Source: Opitutaceae bacterium | GTDB lineage: Bacteria > Verrucomicrobiota > Verrucomicrobiia > Opitutales > Opitutaceae | Assembly: GCA_020847775.1 (NCBI GenBank) | Contig: JADLBI010000096.1 | Coordinates: 1 to 6,176, forward strand | Direction: 5' to 3' | DNA: 6,176 nucleotides | Shown: piece after piece, positions 5,909 to 6,176 of the stretch | Numbering within the stretch: the stretch's first letter is position 1 | Layout of the letters: each line of letters begins with the position of its first letter | Made by a program: the position numbers and the translations under genes | Notes under the pieces: generated by a model | What the model saw: the letters and a program-made list of their open reading frames with translations, nothing else | Told to the model about the DNA's origin: nothing | Databases searched by the model: none

Positions 5909-6176
5909 TTACTTCGCGCGCGCCCAGGACTTGGCGAGCTCCTTGCGCAGCACGGCCGCATCGGGCCAAGCCGGGGGGAGGCCAGTGATGTTGTAGCCGG
6001 CACCGCCTTGGTGGTAGGGCCCGAGCTCGGGACAGACATAAAGTGTGCGATCGGCGTTTTGTTTGGCGCTCTTCCAGAGTTTGAAGAGGTCGTCGGTAAA
6101 CGCGAGGTAGCTCTTTACTTCGTCGGTCAGCTTGCCGTTGTGCGTGACCGGCACCTGGCAATGGTGGCCGTTGAAC
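5909..6176 (-). CDS. Probable sugar phosphate isomerase/epimerase-type TIM-barrel protein (C-terminal part, cut by right edge)
   Basis: The minus-strand frame is open from the right edge to TAA at 5909-5911, giving 89 residues of a longer protein; the N-terminus lies outside. A GTG at 6154 could be taken for a start, but the frame continues upstream with fitting sequence (FNGHHCQ), so it is internal. Visible: HHCQVPVTHNG, then a KSYLAFTDDLFKLW stretch, then LYVCPELGP and a GYNITGLPPAWPDAAVLRKEL tail. From memory this combination resembles the C-terminal end of xylose-isomerase-like TIM-barrel proteins (AP endonuclease family 2), common in Verrucomicrobiota beside Gfo/Idh/MocA genes; the Glu in CPELGP would then be a candidate metal or substrate ligand. 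Such enzymes isomerise or epimerise sugars or act on keto-sugars. It is convergent with the oxidoreductase gene, so not in the same operon. The fold call is moderate and the reaction unknown. Confidence 0.55.
   Translation of the reverse strand, partial: FNGHHCQVPVTHNGKLTDEVKSYLAFTDDLFKLWKSAKQNADRTLYVCPELGPYHQGGAGYNITGLPPAWPDAAVLRKELAKSWARAK

Noticed and set aside
5790..6161. Minus-strand open frame of 123 codons
   Set aside because: It crosses the terminator hairpin and overlaps the end of the oxidoreductase. The other minus-strand frame (5909-6176) has the protein-like sequence, and this product is Arg/Pro-rich without motifs.
1..6176. CRISPR array, insertion sequence or defence system
   Set aside because: No regularly spaced direct repeats, transposase motifs, terminal inverted repeats or known defence domains were seen on either strand.

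Overview
This is a G+C-rich (estimated by eye, not counted), gene-dense bacterial window centred on carbohydrate uptake and oxidation. The adjacent ThuA-like, Gfo/Idh/MocA and TIM-barrel epimerase-type genes, together with most genes lacking a clear Shine-Dalgarno sequence, resemble Verrucomicrobiota (Opitutaceae-like) or related PVC-group genomes. That placement is an inference from gene content and style; nothing in the window proves it.

Layout from left to right. Positions 1-2201, minus strand: the start of a sugar ABC-importer operon. It holds an extracellular solute-binding protein gene (807-2201) followed, with a 4-bp ATGA overlap, by a MalF/UgpA-type permease that runs off the left edge. 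No ATPase or second permease is inside the window. Positions 2202-2562: a largely non-coding stretch with a complete tRNA-Cys(GCA) gene on the minus strand (2406-2480), weak promoter candidates and an inverted repeat directly after the kinase stop codon. Positions 2563-4008, minus strand: a membrane-bound sensor histidine kinase with HAMP and PAS domains, no receiver domain, and no response regulator beside it. Positions 4009-4136: a divergent intergenic region. Positions 4137-5843, plus strand: a two-gene unit of a ThuA-like protein and a Gfo/Idh/MocA-family NAD(P)-dependent oxidoreductase. Positions 5857-5885: a perfect 12-bp hairpin between convergent genes. Positions 5909-6176, minus strand: the C-terminal end of a probable sugar phosphate isomerase/epimerase-type TIM-barrel protein, cut by the right edge.

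How they may work together: the importer would bring in a sugar or oligosaccharide. The ThuA/Gfo-Idh pair, with the epimerase-type enzyme, would oxidise and rearrange a sugar, sugar alcohol or glycoside through a keto intermediate. The gene classes recall the rhizobial thu locus (importer genes plus thuA and thuB), but here they lie on opposite strands and are split by a tRNA gene and a kinase, so a shared pathway is a hypothesis. I found no CRISPR array, transposase, phage gene or defence system.
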